64,000 bases of DNA, from NCBI GenBank assembly GCA_000497125.2, contig CM035321.1:132001-196000 (forward strand). The letters run 5' to 3'. The notes beneath the pieces are model-generated. The model made no database searches. It was not told where the DNA came from and worked only from the letters and a program-made list of their open reading frames with translations. Source of the DNA: Spironucleus salmonicida (taxonomy: Eukaryota; Fornicata; Diplomonadida; Hexamitidae). Positions 38,135 to 51,455 of this stretch are shown in pieces. Each line of letters begins with the position of its first letter. Within the stretch, counting starts at the first letter, position 1. Made by a program: the position numbers and the translations under genes.

Positions 38135-41100
38135 TCAGTCAAATTCTACAATATTCTTAATTTCGAAATTAGAATTCTCCCATACATAATCGCCATAGCC
38201 TAAAGCATTGATATCAGATAGATAAGAAAGTTCACCATTAGCCCAATTTGTTACCTTATTGATATCTGGCCCTCCAGTTTCAAAACCAGCAGCTATCATT
38301 TAGTCTGGGCTAACTTTAGTCTGTTAATGAATTTTCTTATCTTAATAACAACATTTTGACCATTTAGCATTAACAAGAGTAGCATAAACATCACAAAATT
38401 CATCATGTAAATCAATGCTTTTTAATTAATTTAGAGTATGATATGCTTCGGTTTATAATTTATAATTTACTTATTCTAGAATTTTAAGGTCAGATTAAGC
38501 TTTGACAAGCTCTTCATATATTTCATCAGTTTGCTCTTTCTTAAGTAACAATTAATCTTCCAGCCTTCTTTCTTCCAGTTCTTATTTTCCTAAATGACCT
38601 AACGACAAAAATCTATGAATTTCTAAAGGTTAAACCGCAGATTCATCAGATGCTTCCCCATATGAAAGAATATTAAGCAAAGGATGTGCTTAAATGATGA
38701 TCTCTATTAATGGGGATAATTCTGTGACCTTATCAACAAGCTAGTATGAATCTTACCAAAAGTCAGCATTTTTAAGGACTTCAGATATAGCTATTTTATC
38801 ACCTTAGCACTGCCGAGATCTATGAATAACAATATCTAAAATTTTACTTCTAGTTTATCTAAAATCTATCTCTCGGTTCATTTTGCTTATGTACTCTTTC
38901 AGTATTTATTTACCTTGCAACTCTCTTGCTAACGGCGTACATTAGTCAAAAATATGCTTAAATGTCCCAACCATAGTTTACTGTATAAAATATGCGTTAA
39001 CTATTTCTGTAAAACAAACTGGAGCAGGTCTAGCCTAAGGTTGTAAAGATGGCAGTCCGCAGAATCTATCCAAACCATCTCTAAGCAGCTAACAAATAAC
39101 TGAAACTGCATATGTGCATGTTTTTGTAAATGACTATATTCGTTCTAACTCTGCACTTTGAGCCTTTGGCAAATAATATGGGCTCATATAATAAATTCCT
39201 CTCATGAAATTTTCTAACTGCATGAAGTTATTCGATGGTGGATAAAATACAAAACTAGTTTCAGCACATTTACAAGATTATATAGTATTAGTTTTCTATT
39301 AATTAAGCATTTTATCCTCTTAATTACAGGAGCTAGTCACAGGTCCAAATTAAGAGATTATTTCAACATGCCTTTGCTCTAAGGCAAATAGTGGCGATAA
39401 AAGAGAATCAATATTATTTTAGTCTAAACTAAAAAATGAATTATTAAATTTTGTCCAAAATTTAATTATTTCATCTACAGTTGATTCTTCACCACCTGCC
39501 TGTGGAGGTGGAGGTGCTTCAGTATCTAATAAAGCTGGTGTATTCGGCGGCATTTATGGAGATCCATATGGCGCAGATGCTCGTAGCATTCTTCCGAATA
39601 TATCATATATTGGCTCTTTACCTGTTTATTCTAATAGAGTATATTTTTTAAATAATGGAGCAGACATAAAATTTTCAGTTATTTTTTATAGTGATATATT
39701 TTTCTCTTCTGATATACTATTTTGACATTTGTACTTTAAAAATATATCTTGTGCCGATTAATAATTATAAAATTTTTGTACATTGATTTTAGCATCATCG
39801 GGTGATAATAACCCTGTTCTAAGCAAAAAACTTATCTAATAACCTCGTTATCTTGATAAAATTAATAGATCAGTTTTGGGAAAATCGCTAACAGACTTAA
39901 AGATTTACTAGCATTGTAACTCTTGAAAATTATATGATTAACTATTTGATAAATGATAATCGGTGAATGCCTTAGATTCTTATTTTTATGGATCATCCTT
40001 TAAATAGCAATTATTAGAATTAACCTCAAAATCTACATGTAATACGTCAAATTATTCAAAATTTAACATATCACATAATATATCCAAATTTTCAGCAGCA
40101 AACTTATAAATATTTTCATGTTATTAGTAAAAATCTTAAATATATGTAGGCTTTAATTATAATATATCAGCAATATTCTTGTTTTTGTACAAATTAAATT
40201 CAGATTTTTCTTATAATATAATTTACTTATCTTGATTAGTGGGATAATAAAGGTCTATCAATCCTTCTGGATAATTAAGGATCGATCTAAATTTTTCTAT
40301 ATATTTATTCTGGTCTAATATTGATTAAATTTTACGTCCCATTATGTTAAAGCATGAGAAGTTTTACGTCTTATATTCCCTGATTGCTTAAGCTAATTTT
40401 CTATACACTTAATTAATATCTAATAATGTCATAATATTTGATTATATGATTTACTCTTCTTACAGCTAATCAAATTTTTATTAAAGAGAAGTTGATAAAA
40501 TTTTAGTTATATCGGCTTATGAAAGCTGCGATTTAACTGAGAATAGATTACTTAATTAATTAAAATAAGCAGGTACATAATAATAACCAATCTGACTATC
40601 AAATATAAGAAACGGTGAAATATTATGCCCAAATTCATATAAGTCTAAAAATAAAGCTAACTCTTTAACATCAAATCCAAATTTTTACAAATTGTCTGCA
40701 CTTTGTTATTTGAAATCTGTTAAGTTTTTAATATTAAGCAAGTCAATAAAAATATGAGGAATGATGATATCTATATTGTCATCAAATTCAACAACTTCTC
40801 CATTTTATACCTCTAACATTGATGGTAAGTATGTTTTAGGAATATCTTAAATATCATTATTATCTTCACTTTCAGATTCTTCTTGTAACACTTTATAACC
40901 ATATTCTTATAATTTTTACAACATTTCAGTTTTATTTGATGTAATTTTAGCATCAGGTAATATATTTGAGACTGGTAACACCCCCATAAATTTTTTATTA
41001 ACTTAAACTATCCTTAATGATTAGTTATATTTAATCTCTTTATATAAGTTATTAAGACTAGAATAATTAGGAATGTCCTAGTTTTAATCAAATTTAAAAG

Positions 41101-42805
41101 ATAATTGTGGTTATTATTTAAAATTATTAAATTAATAAACATACACTGCTTTTAAATCGAAGGAAGCTTCCTCATAATCTAAAAATGGATGAGTTATCCC
41201 ATCAAAAGGTTTATCTTAATGCAAATAATGGCCTAGTATATGATCTGTAAAATTCTATACTGCTTCTGGTTTATTTTAATTATTGAGTTTAACTGCTAAT
41301 GCATTAATTGAATTTTTAGCAGTAATATTAACTTTATTTGTTTCTGAGTCTTTTGGATTAATAAAAACATATTAGATGTTATCAACAATTTAATTATAGC
41401 TTTCGATATTGTTATCAACTTAATATTACAATAATGATTATGATCCTGCCCATAGTGCGTAAGAACTGGAGATAGAGTGATGCTGAGATTTTTATATATA
41501 TGACTTTTTAGTGGCCAATGCTAATCTGGTATCAAGTGTTTATTAAATACCATTATGAAGATGAATAAGATCTTCAATGAATTATAGAGTATCAAATTTA
41601 TCATTAAGAAATGCAGTAAATAATGATCTTAAAAAATGTTTATACCCTAATTTTTAAGAAAAACTTCCAGTTAATAACATTAATAAATACTAATTATTAA
41701 CGATATAATCAAACGTGGTGTTATCTTATAACTAATTTAACTCTAATCTCATTTAACTAACTATATAGGTTATTTAATGATAAAATATATCTGGTGATGA
41801 GCCTTGAATTTATAAATTACCAGGTTGCTTATCTTTCAAAATGTTAAAAAATTCATGAAAACCTTTAAGATCTACTTATTACTAAATATTTTATGTAGTT
41901 TTAAAAGTTTCGTTTTATATAGATATACCTGCATTAATGAAATTTCCTAGAGTAAGAATACCACAATTTGCATCTTATACTATAGAATCATCACAAATAA
42001 CAGGATTTTCTTAAATTTGTTGAATTAATGATTAAACTTCATTATCATAATCTAAAAAAGATTTTGATTGCACTAGTTTATCATTTGATAGATTTACCTT
42101 TAAATAAACCGTATAAACACTTTGATCATCATCATCAAACTAATACTCTTCAAATTCATCTCCTTTAAGTACAGAAGTGAGCATATTTTCATTATTTTCA
42201 TCCTTTTCCACACCCATAACATAAATATTGGAACCTTTCATACTTGTTGGTATTTCTTTAAAAATTTCATAATGTCCATCAGACAATCTATATAATGCTG
42301 CATTAGATGTATCTAGCTTGATTTTAAATTTATCTAGTTCATCTTAGCTATAAATTTATAACAAATCAATACCAGCTTCTTATAAATATTTAATATCATA
42401 TTATCTAGCGATTGCTTTGGTTAATAATTGTTCTTCAGCTAAAATACGTAAATATGAAGGAATGTCAATCTATTTATAATTTTCATAATCTGAAGTTATA
42501 CCGACTAAAGAACAAGATCCCCTTGGCGGTGTAGACAATTGCTAAAGGGCTTCTTAAACAGTCAGATTCTATTACTTAGGACCTAGATTGTACAGTTTTG
42601 TTTATAAATGTGATGGAATCTATTATCCACTTATTAGGAACTCTGCAGCCTGACCTAATTCCAAAGGCATTTCCTAAAGATCTGACGATAATCTTGATCT
42701 TTACAGTGTGTTTCTTGCTATAATATTTCCTAACTAAAAACTTGGTGCTGTTGACGATGAGGTACGAAGCAATGCAGGAAATTCAAAAGTAAAGGTTAAT
42801 GGCAT
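38135..42805 (-). CDS. Large hypothetical protein (1556 aa)
   Basis: Start ATG (complement of 42803-42805) and TGA share one register. The lines I translated, covering well over half of it, are free of TGA. Not recognised. The N-terminus is Ser/Thr/Pro- and Gln-rich with LPL-type beta segments (GSCSLVGITSDYENYKQIDI, PSYLRILAEEQLLTKAIARQ). A long middle mixes short strands and helices. A proline stretch (EAPPPPQAGG) precedes a helical C-terminal 400 residues (RIQSFTKTCTYAVSVICQLL, EVLKNADFWQDSYQLVDKVT, ELEERRLEDQLLLKKEQTDE). A propeller-plus-helical-solenoid scaffold, as in nucleoporins or coat proteins, is conceivable but unproven. Convergent with the 37333 gene (127 bp apart). Confidence 0.65.
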
Positions 42806-42930
42806 TTAATTAAAAAAGAAGTGATAATACTAATATATAATATTATTAATATTATTAAATTATAAATGCCTTAATAATTAATAGAAATATATTTAATTAA
42901 ATCTATTAGTTTAAAATTTTAAAATCAAAA

Positions 42931-45000
42931 ATGAGTTAGACAGACTATAATTAATTTGATCAATCATCGAAGATATTAGATGTAAAATAAACTATTTAAC
43001 TAAATAAATAGATGATAAATAATCTTACCTCGTAGTTAAGACAGTTTGAATAACAAGTTACGTAACTTGAGAGTAGGAATTAATAATTGGTATCTTAAGA
43101 CTAACTATAATTATAAGATTTATAAAAACTATCTTAAAAGTGTTTAGATTATGAGCAAGTTTTGGGTGGTCTATATACGGAACAAAAAGATCATATCAGT
43201 TAATTACAAGCTTAATAAGATAAAATAAATATTCTGAACAATAAATTATAACAATAAGAATAGTCACAATAAGGTTCCACTTAGTAATAAGAATAAATAA
43301 AAATATAGAATAAGTAGCTATAAGATAAAGTATTAGAATAGTAAACTAAACTATTTTAAATTAACTAAGATTTATAGTTATAGAAAGAAGATAATTTTTG
43401 TATTAAATAAAGTATTGAAACATTAAAATAATAACATAGTTCACAACTATAGTAAGATAATAGTCTAAAAAATGATTTAGAAGATAAAATATTAACCCAA
43501 GTTAAAACAATTCGCCAATTTCAGGAAGTACAATAGTAACTCGATAACACTGTATTACTTAAAGAAAATACAATTGCTTAGCTCAAATAGTAGTTAATCA
43601 AAGCGAACGAAAAATAATCTTAAAGTATCTCTGAATTTGAGAAACATATATCTGATTAATAAATACTTAAAGTGTAACAGTAACAGCTTGTATCTAATCT
43701 TTCATCACACCAACAATAAAATAATTCTTTAAAAACTTAAGTGGAGTATTTAAATTAATAAAACCAACAGATTCAAACACAGTCTATGAATAATATAAAT
43801 TAGCTTAATTAGCAAATCAAGGAACTTAAATATGAGGTTTAAAACTAAAATAATAAAGAAAATGAAAAGTTTGAAGTTCTTACATAATAAAATGATGAAT
43901 TAATAGAATAAACCTAAAAATTGTAGTAGAATAACTTTGATTTAAAATAGGCTTTGACATAACTTTAAACTTAAAATTAGATTGAGAATGTAAAAATTAT
44001 TTAAAGAAATTAAGAGTTAGAATAATAAAATTAGAAACTTAAAGATGTCTAAAAAGACGTTATCTAGAGTAAAGAAAATGAATCAAAATTGAAAAAGAAT
44101 TTTTAAAATTTGTAGGCCGAGCATGATAATTTACTGAACGAAATCTACGGTATAAAAGATAACATTTAAGAAGAATACAGGATATTATAGGAAAATTAGA
44201 CTATGTTAGGGACATCAAAAATTATTAATTAGGATCTACTAGAAGTTAAAATTTCCGCCTTAGAAAATGCTAGTAACGCTCTTAAAATAGCTGTTAGTAG
44301 TTAACAAGGTGAGATTAATATGCTTAAAAATACATCTCAGATTAAGTCGATAAGTGCCTCTGAATAGTCGCCAAGAAGTTCTCATAACTCTGCTATTGGA
44401 GAGTTATAAAATTAAATTTCTGACATGCATAATTAGATATTAAATCTTAAAGCTTTAAATTCTTCATAATTTTCAGATTTACCAGGAAGTAAAAATAGTC
44501 CTCCATCGATTAAACTTTAGTCGTTTTAACCTGTTCATAATGATCGTTTGGTATTATCTTAAAGTAGCGAACATTAATTCTTAGATTAATCTGTGGTTGC
44601 ATTTCCAATATAAAAATAACTTATTTTTAATATTTTTTCGTCTTTCAGTCCAGATAATTAAAAATAACTTGCTAGATCAATAGGGCTAGAATAAGTAAAC
44701 GTATTTATATAAGCTGTTTTTAAGGAGTAAAGTTTAGATTAAATTTATGAAAACTGGGATTTATAGACGGAAATTTTAACTAAATAAAAACTTGTTAAGT
44801 TTTTTGAACAGTAGAAAATCGAAATTACAAGAAGAGATATGACAAAACTCTATGAATCTGATTTAGCTGATGATACTTATGTTACTTGGATAATGGGTTT
44901 ATTTTTCTTTGTAATAAGTTAAGGTGATATTGTTATCGATAGTGGTTGTGACATTTACTAGATATCAGGAGTAAAAGTAATGGTAATTGAAAATGAATGA
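42931..45000 (+). CDS. Gln-rich coiled-coil protein
   Basis: 689 residues. Nearly the whole first 470 residues are coiled coil, with very high Gln content written mostly as TAA/TAG (for example LNNKLQQQEQSQQGSTQQQE). A Ser-rich linker (SASEQSPRSSHNSAIGELQN) follows, and then a distinct globular C-terminus of about 130 residues (FSSFSPDNQKQLARSIGLEQ, QKIEITRRDMTKLYESDLAD, GLFFFVISQGDIVIDSGCDI). Likely a centrosomal, basal-body or Golgin-type scaffold by architecture only. Divergent from the 1556-residue gene with 125 bp between starts; 62 bp upstream of the CFAP70-like gene on the same strand. Confidence 0.72.
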
Positions 45001-45062
45001 TTTCGATTTAATTTTTAATTATATTTTATATATAAATTAATTAAAATTTCAATTCCGCAAAT

Positions 45063-48000
45063 ATGTAAGTTACTTTTAGCATTAAGGATTTAACGCCTTT
45101 TCCTATGCTTACAGATCCAACAATGATATTTCCTACAATTTATTTTGAAAACTAATTATATGCAGCATCTGTTCCACATACCACATTCTCCGAAGGTACA
45201 TTTTGTTAAACTTCGGCAACTATATCTTTACAAGGAAATTCTAAAGATATTATTGAAAAGTTTTTAAAGAAGTCATTTTATGTTGTGTTAAATTCTATTT
45301 ATCCTGGGAAAAAAGCCAAAAAGCCTGCAGACGGTATTAGTTACTCGGATTTACTTTTAGCACCTTTTAGCTAGTTCAGTGAAGTTAAGATAGATCCATT
45401 GGTTGGTGAAGAATACGAAGAATATCTTACTCAAAAGTTATAGCTATAATTTAATGTTTTCACAAATTCTGTATTATTCGTTGACGTTGATTTCCGTATA
45501 TTAAATTATAAAAAATTAAACTATTAACCTTTTAATATTGCTATTGGTGGAATCTAAATACCTGGTAATTTAAAAAATGTTAAATCGTCTAATTTTAAGG
45601 GATTAGTTCCTTGTAATTATTAGGTTGAAATTGAGTTACCATGCTAACGAAAATTAGAGTTAGTAAATGGCTATTTTAGTACAGTTAAAAATGAAGTTTT
45701 AGACTCAATAGAAAATATTGATGATATTTTAACCATTGCATAAAATTAATTTAACTATATTAATTTTCCATAAGTTACTAGTTTTGTAGATAACTAGTTA
45801 GCTGATTAAAGTTTTTTGAACCTATATCAAGTTATTGGTGATGCAAAGGGCTTTGAAAAGATGAAGCAGGTTGATTATTTATAATATTAGTAAAAATTTA
45901 CAACTTTCGCCCAGTAACAAGTTAAGTAAGCCGATTTCGTAGATATATTAAATATATTAAAAGAAGCAATTAGCAGCTCATTTACGTAGGCTATCCTATT
46001 ACACAATGATCAGGTAATAAGTTCAAATACTGACCCCAAAAAGAAAATTGATCCTAAAAACTTTGTCCAACAGGTTAATTTTACTATCGAAACAATGCCT
46101 ACATTTTTATTATAGGAGTAATTTGTTAATAATTATTCAACGTACTTATTATCTGACGAAGAAGCGTAGTAACTTAGAAATAATTTAACAAAAAAAGCTA
46201 AAATTAACATTAAACCTTCTTAGTTTTGGGCAAGTTTAGATGTTATTATTGAAGACTTTGAATGCACTTGTGAAATGGATTTTAGCGAAATTTTAAGAAA
46301 ATAAATTATAAGCTAAGATATTAAACTAGAAATGACTGAGTAATAAATTGAAAAGTAAAATAAGATACCAGAAATTGATCCAAAAGACAAAAAGAAGACT
46401 TAGCCATCATAATATTATAATATTATTACTTCAAATTATGGATTGATGGGCATTTCTTTGAGTTTGAAGCACACTGAGTTAATCAGAAGTGAAAAATAAA
46501 TAATATAATCAATTTATGAGGCGATTACACCTGCAAATAAACTAATTCTCAAAAATAAGACATTTTTAACCAAGCGAATGGTACTGGATTCTTTTTTACC
46601 ACCTTCATTAGACTCTATGACACCAATTGAGCAGGTATGTTTTAGATTGCGGGAAGATATTAAAGAGGCATATGCTAGGTCTACACAAGATAGTGTTATA
46701 GATGTACTAAAGCCGTTTGTCAAGAAATATATGAATGAAATTAATTAAATTATGCCAAATACATCTATGGCAGAAAAACATGCAATTATTATGTCTAATT
46801 CACAATAAGCTGTAAAGCAACTTAATATTAATGAAAAGTCGGCAGAAGAACTTATTAATTTTGGCGAAGTATTAATTTAATCTTAAAATATTTAGGATGC
46901 ATAACGTGCATAACTACTTTTTGGATCAGCTCTTACACGTGAAAGACGTTCACGAAGTTAGCACTAACACACCGTTCTATTAGAATAAGCAGTTTTAGGT
47001 GGTCTTAAGTGTGCAATTATTTCTAAAAATACGCAGCTATTAATGAGAAGTTTAATTAGGGCATATTCACTATCATAGATATTAAATGAATCTAAGCTTT
47101 ACCTATTTGAACTTTCCATGCTTGGTGCTGCTGAGCTAGTTGCATTAGGAGAAAATCCAGAGTTTGCACTTACATTTTTACATTTTTATAAAGACATTTA
47201 TTCTTTTGAATTAGAAAATGTTTAAGAAAGTATAATGATCAAAACACTAAGTTATTGCTTATTAGAACTGCTTTAAAATAAGCTTTTCAAAGAATTGGAG
47301 CTAATTTTAACAGATTATATTAGAAAGGTAAATAAAAGCCAAGAATATTTCTCAGCAATCACCAAACATGACTCTGATGAAGTTATTATAGTTAATTTGA
47401 AATTAGCACTGTGTGAGTGGCTTATTCTCCGTGGAAGTAGTAGATTTGCAAGTATTGTATTATAAAATATGTAGAATGAATTTTAAATATAGAATTAGGT
47501 ATAATAAGTAAGCAAGTTCACATATATGTTTGATGAGAGATTTAGTTGCGATAAAGACTTGCAAGTTGATATTGAAGATGATGTTGAAATTCATATAGAT
47601 CAAAAGCGCCATTTCCATATTATCTAAACAAAATCTGCATTATTAAGTGCTAGAATATTATATATAGAAGGATATTTCAATGAAATGCGTAATGTTCTGC
47701 TTAAATAGTTATATTAATAAAAATAACCTAAAACCTCCGAAAATAACCCTCTAAAAATATTGTCATATTTATAATCAGATGAATCACTTGATGCTTCATT
47801 TTTAGATTTAATAGAACCAATACTTGATTAAGTTCCTGGTGTGTTAGCGAGTGTAGCATTGTCTTGTGTGTAAAATCATAAGGTTCCCTAATTTTTAAAA
47901 CATCCTGGAAAATTACCATAACTACTTGTATGTGCAGCTATTTAAGGGCGTTTACCATCAAAGCAATAGCTGGCAATTTCGACTCATACATCATTTAAAA

Positions 48001-49187
48001 ATTTAACGGATTCTGTAAAGAGTAATTATACACCAACTTAGAAGAAAAAGTAGTTATTCCCAGATGACATGATTATTTCGAATGACTTAGCAGTACTTTT
48101 GTCAGATTAGACATTCTCAACAATTTTATTCAATTCTAGAGTATCTTTTGACATGGCCTTATAATCTCTGTCGTTAGCTGCTTAGTCAGAGAACTATAAA
48201 GGATATTGCGGTATTTTGGACTGCAAAACTCTTTCCATCGATCTACAAAACGATTAGTCTTTCGTTTTTGCTCTTTCTAGACTTTCAATTCGCTATCTAC
48301 CTCTTCTTGACTTAGTAGCTTTCCCTCGCCCATTTTCTCCACCATCCGATGATGAAATTAACGTAGCAAAGCGGATTTTCCATTAAATTTAACCAAATCT
48401 TACTGATTTTACACCTAATTACCTGAAAAACCAACTAACTACAGATTATTTGGCAGAAATATAGATTAAAAATCCTCTAGAAATCCTTGAAATTTTGACA
48501 TCGTTAACGTCAAAATACATCAATTTGGACTACTAAAACCCGCGTTAACTGTCGACCTCAGGAATGCTATATCTGTACCAGAACGACTTCTAAACGGCTT
48601 TATCTTGCTTCTAAAGAACTCTTTAACTCGACTCAACAGAATCGACTGCCTGGCGTGGAATTTCGCTCATTCTTGCACACAATTTGACTCTGACAGAAGA
48701 CGATGAATTTAAAAACCAAATTAGAGTCAAAATATGTGAGTGCGTGAACAGATCAAGTTTGCCGGCTAGCGGTGAAATTGCCGTCGCGATCGCCCAATCG
48801 TTGCTGAATCCGCACGCCGAGAGGGCAACGTACTATGCTCTTTTGGCTTCTAAGATCCTCAAATCGATCAGTTTGGTACCCTAACTAATGCCAATTATCG
48901 CGTTCAGCGAACAGATTTACCAGATCGAATTTAGCGATTCCAGGGCCAGTGAGAGCCAGTGGTACATCAACCGGCTGCTTGCAATTGCCAATAAGAGCTG
49001 CGGGCGCCCTGAGGACGTTGCTGGTTATCTGAATAGCGCACTGAAGGGAATTGGGGGCATTAGGCCCGGTAGGAGCGTTATTGAGATAGCAGAGAGAATT
49101 CTGATCATGACGGAGACAGCGCAGGCCTGGAACGATGCCGGAAACAGCGAAAATGCGGAAAAAGTTATGGCGGAAGGCTTGATGTGA
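45063..49187 (+). CDS. Large protein resembling ciliary CFAP70
   Basis: 1374 residues in one frame. The start (MQVTFSIKDLTPFPMLTDPT) and following 250 residues look beta-rich, like the Ig/C2-like N-terminus of CFAP70. A helix at about 560-580 with KKYMNEINQIMPNTSMAEKH resembles the QTMP region that precedes the TPRs of CFAP70. The C-terminal half is helical repeat, TPR-like in places (YLYQNDFQTALSCFQRTLQL with an aligned W, NDAGNSENAEKVMAEGL). CFAP70 sits at the base of outer dynein arms and helps assemble them. The assignment is from layout and short similarities recalled by eye, so it is tentative; another TPR protein is possible. Composition shifts sharply: the last 550 bp are GC-rich with ordinary CAA/CAG glutamines. 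The stop is 16 bp from the convergent channel gene. Confidence 0.5.
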
Positions 49188-49203
49188 TCGACAATTTACT
49201 CAC

Positions 49204-49893
49204 TCACGAGATCCAGTTCGAAAACAGGATAGACAAATAGGCCACGGAAATAAGCGTTTGGGGAAATACAAAAAATCTCGACAATGCTACCCTTGGGTTG
49301 ATGTCGCCGAAGCCGACAGAGGACTAGCACACTGAGCTAAAATAAATAAAGTCAAAATACTACTAAATTGTGCGTAGGCAGCCAGTGTAGTTGACTATGC
49401 TGATTCCGTTAAAAGAATTGGGAGATCCAACTTCTATTTCGGTGTAAATTAAAGCAAAAAGCATAACTAGGGAGAAATATAGGTAACTCATAATTTTAAT
49501 TCTCGCGGTTCTATTAATAAGGCAAGAAATCTATTCCACTGTAACTAGAATTAGAACAATAACCCATATGATTGTTAGAGAAAGCAAGAAGAAGGCAATA
49601 ATTTACAGTTAATGAAATGTCATTGTGACCACTTCTAACAATGTAAATATTGAAAGAATAAATAGAGTAAAAGCTATAGATGATGCAATACAATTTGCTC
49701 TAAATATGACATTAATAGCTAATTAAATATTTTTAGACTTAAAATTAAATAGTTGGTCTTACTATTCATCATTACTTTCTAATTTAGCTTCGATAATTAT
49801 AGAAAGATCTACGATTTTCTACTCTAAGTTGGTTAATGTAGTTATAAGATTATCCCTAGTCAAAATTGTTTATTCTTTAAGTTAAATTTCCAT
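49204..49893 (-). CDS. Small K+-channel-like protein with one pore
   Basis: 229 residues. A polar helical start (1-55) is followed by four hydrophobic segments at about 62-88, 97-120, 134-152 and 203-226. Between the last two lies a pore helix and selectivity-filter stretch FDFIYFSSVCQSSVGFGDIN (180-199), close to the TVGFGD/TVGYGD filter of potassium channels, followed by the usual polar turn before the inner helix. The protein ends right after the last helix (LSILFSNWIS), with no cytosolic C-terminal domain. It could be a minimal K+ channel or a subunit needing partners. The 3' half is GC-rich, continuous with the GC-rich end of the convergent neighbour. Four segments is fewer than voltage-gated channels have. 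Confidence 0.75.
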
Positions 49894-49939
49894 TCTTTTA
49901 TAAAACAAACTATATATTATAATATAAAACCAATATAAT

Positions 49940-50638
49940 TCAGATAATTTTTGATAATTTGTTTTTTAGTTCATCAAACTTAAAATCAAAATGACCACAA
50001 TCATATTTCTAGACACCATCAATGCTAAATTCCTTAAATTTATCTGTTTGTAAGCCTTCCGTATATTCATCTTTATTACCAGATAAAACATATAGCTTTA
50101 GCACTTTTTCTTACAATATTAAATCAAAGTTTAAAGAATCTAATTCATCGATATCATATTTTGTGATACTAATATTCTTGCCAAAAAATTCTTTTTACAG
50201 TGTCGTCCCTTTTCGGACACTATCAATTTAATCTTAGACATCAGTACCGTTGAACTAATTGACAAAAAATCTTGGAGCAACTGCCACAACAGTTGAACCA
50301 GGCAAAGCAGTTAATATTGCAAGATTTGCTCCTTTAGAATGTCCAATATAAATTATTTCTGTATATTTTTAAAATGTCTGACTAGCTAATACTTCCTTCA
50401 GTTATAAAAGTTAGGGAGCAAATCCAAACTATATTTCTCCCTCCGATCTTCCTTACCCAGTAAAATCAAATCGTAGTGTGGCATGCTGAGTAAATTAAGG
50501 AATATCTCTAAAAAATACAGAGTTACGTGTACCAGCCAATCCATGTATCATAACTACTAGCTTTTATGATTCAGAATCTTTATAACATGCATATACATGT
50601 CCTGCAGTTGTAGGAATATAAAAGTTTTCTTCTGCCAT
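49940..50638 (-). CDS. Alpha/beta hydrolase (serine hydrolase), copy 1
   Basis: 232 residues, a compact single-domain serine hydrolase. Motifs: oxyanion HG in VVMIHGLAGTRNSVFFRDIP (HG at 32-33), the strand RFDFTGQGRSEGE typical of monoglyceride-lipase and esterase relatives, nucleophile elbow IYIGHSKGANLAILTAL with Ser101, the acid-loop candidate LYVLSGNKDEYT, and catalytic His in CGHFDFKFDEL near the end. The elbow has Lys after Ser (GHSKG) rather than the usual Gly/Met/Gln. No signal peptide, so probably cytosolic. The next gene upstream on this strand is a clear paralogue with the same features. Confidence 0.88.
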
Positions 50639-50722
50639 TTATAAAATATTGAAAATGCATTAGAATTACTTAAATAATAAAATTAATTGTGGTTTAAATA
50701 AAGTATATAATTTTATATTGAA

Positions 50723-51415
50723 TCAATTTATACCTAAAATATAGGTTAATTAATTTAAACAATCAATTTCAAAATCAAAATGTCCATAATCATAATAATA
50801 AATTTGCCCATATTATTAATATTCCTAAATATGATCATATGAAGCTATATCATCGTTTTTGCCTCCTATTACAATTAATTTCAACATTTTTAAGGACAAT
50901 AACTAATGAAGATCATAATTTTCCAATTCGATCAGATCTTATTTGCTAAATTTTATTTTTTTCCCCCCAAAAATAGGAAATAAGGTTTTACCTAAACGTA
51001 TTTCTTAAATTTACGTCTATGTCATTCCGTAAAATTAATTTAAGAAAAATCTTGGAGCTATAGCTATTACAGTTTCATATTTCTTAGCTACAAACATTGA
51101 TACAGTGGCTCCTTTTGAATGCCCAATAAATATTTTTTCGGTATACTCTTGAAATATCTTATCTGTAAGCAACTCTTCCAATTATTATACAAGATATGAA
51201 TATGAGAAATATATTTCTCCTTCTGACCTTCCTTACCCTAAAAAGTCAAATCGTACAGTTGCAAATTAAGATTAAAATGGTATCTATCTAAAAAATATCG
51301 AATTTCTAGTCCCAGCCACACCATGAACCATAATGATTAATTTTTTAATTTATGACGGTTTGAAACAAGTATAAATTTCTCCTAAGCTAGTTTATAAATA
51401 AAAAGATTACTCCAT
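50723..51415 (-). CDS. Alpha/beta hydrolase (serine hydrolase), copy 2
   Basis: 230 residues, tandem paralogue of the preceding hydrolase with the same length and motif order: LIIMVHGVAGTRNSIFFRQI, RFDFLGQGRSEGEIYF, IFIGHSKGATVSMFVAKKYE, APRFFLNQFYG, LIVIGGKNDDIASYD and DYGHFDFEID. The rare GHSKG elbow is shared, so it predates the duplication. 84 bp separate this start-side copy from the other gene's start. This copy is more AT-rich and uses more TAA/TAG. Substrate unknown; a small ester or acyl compound by family. Cytosolic by lack of targeting signals. Confidence 0.88.
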
Positions 51416-51455
51416 TTATAAATTATATTATTTCACGTATAATATAGAATATTTT

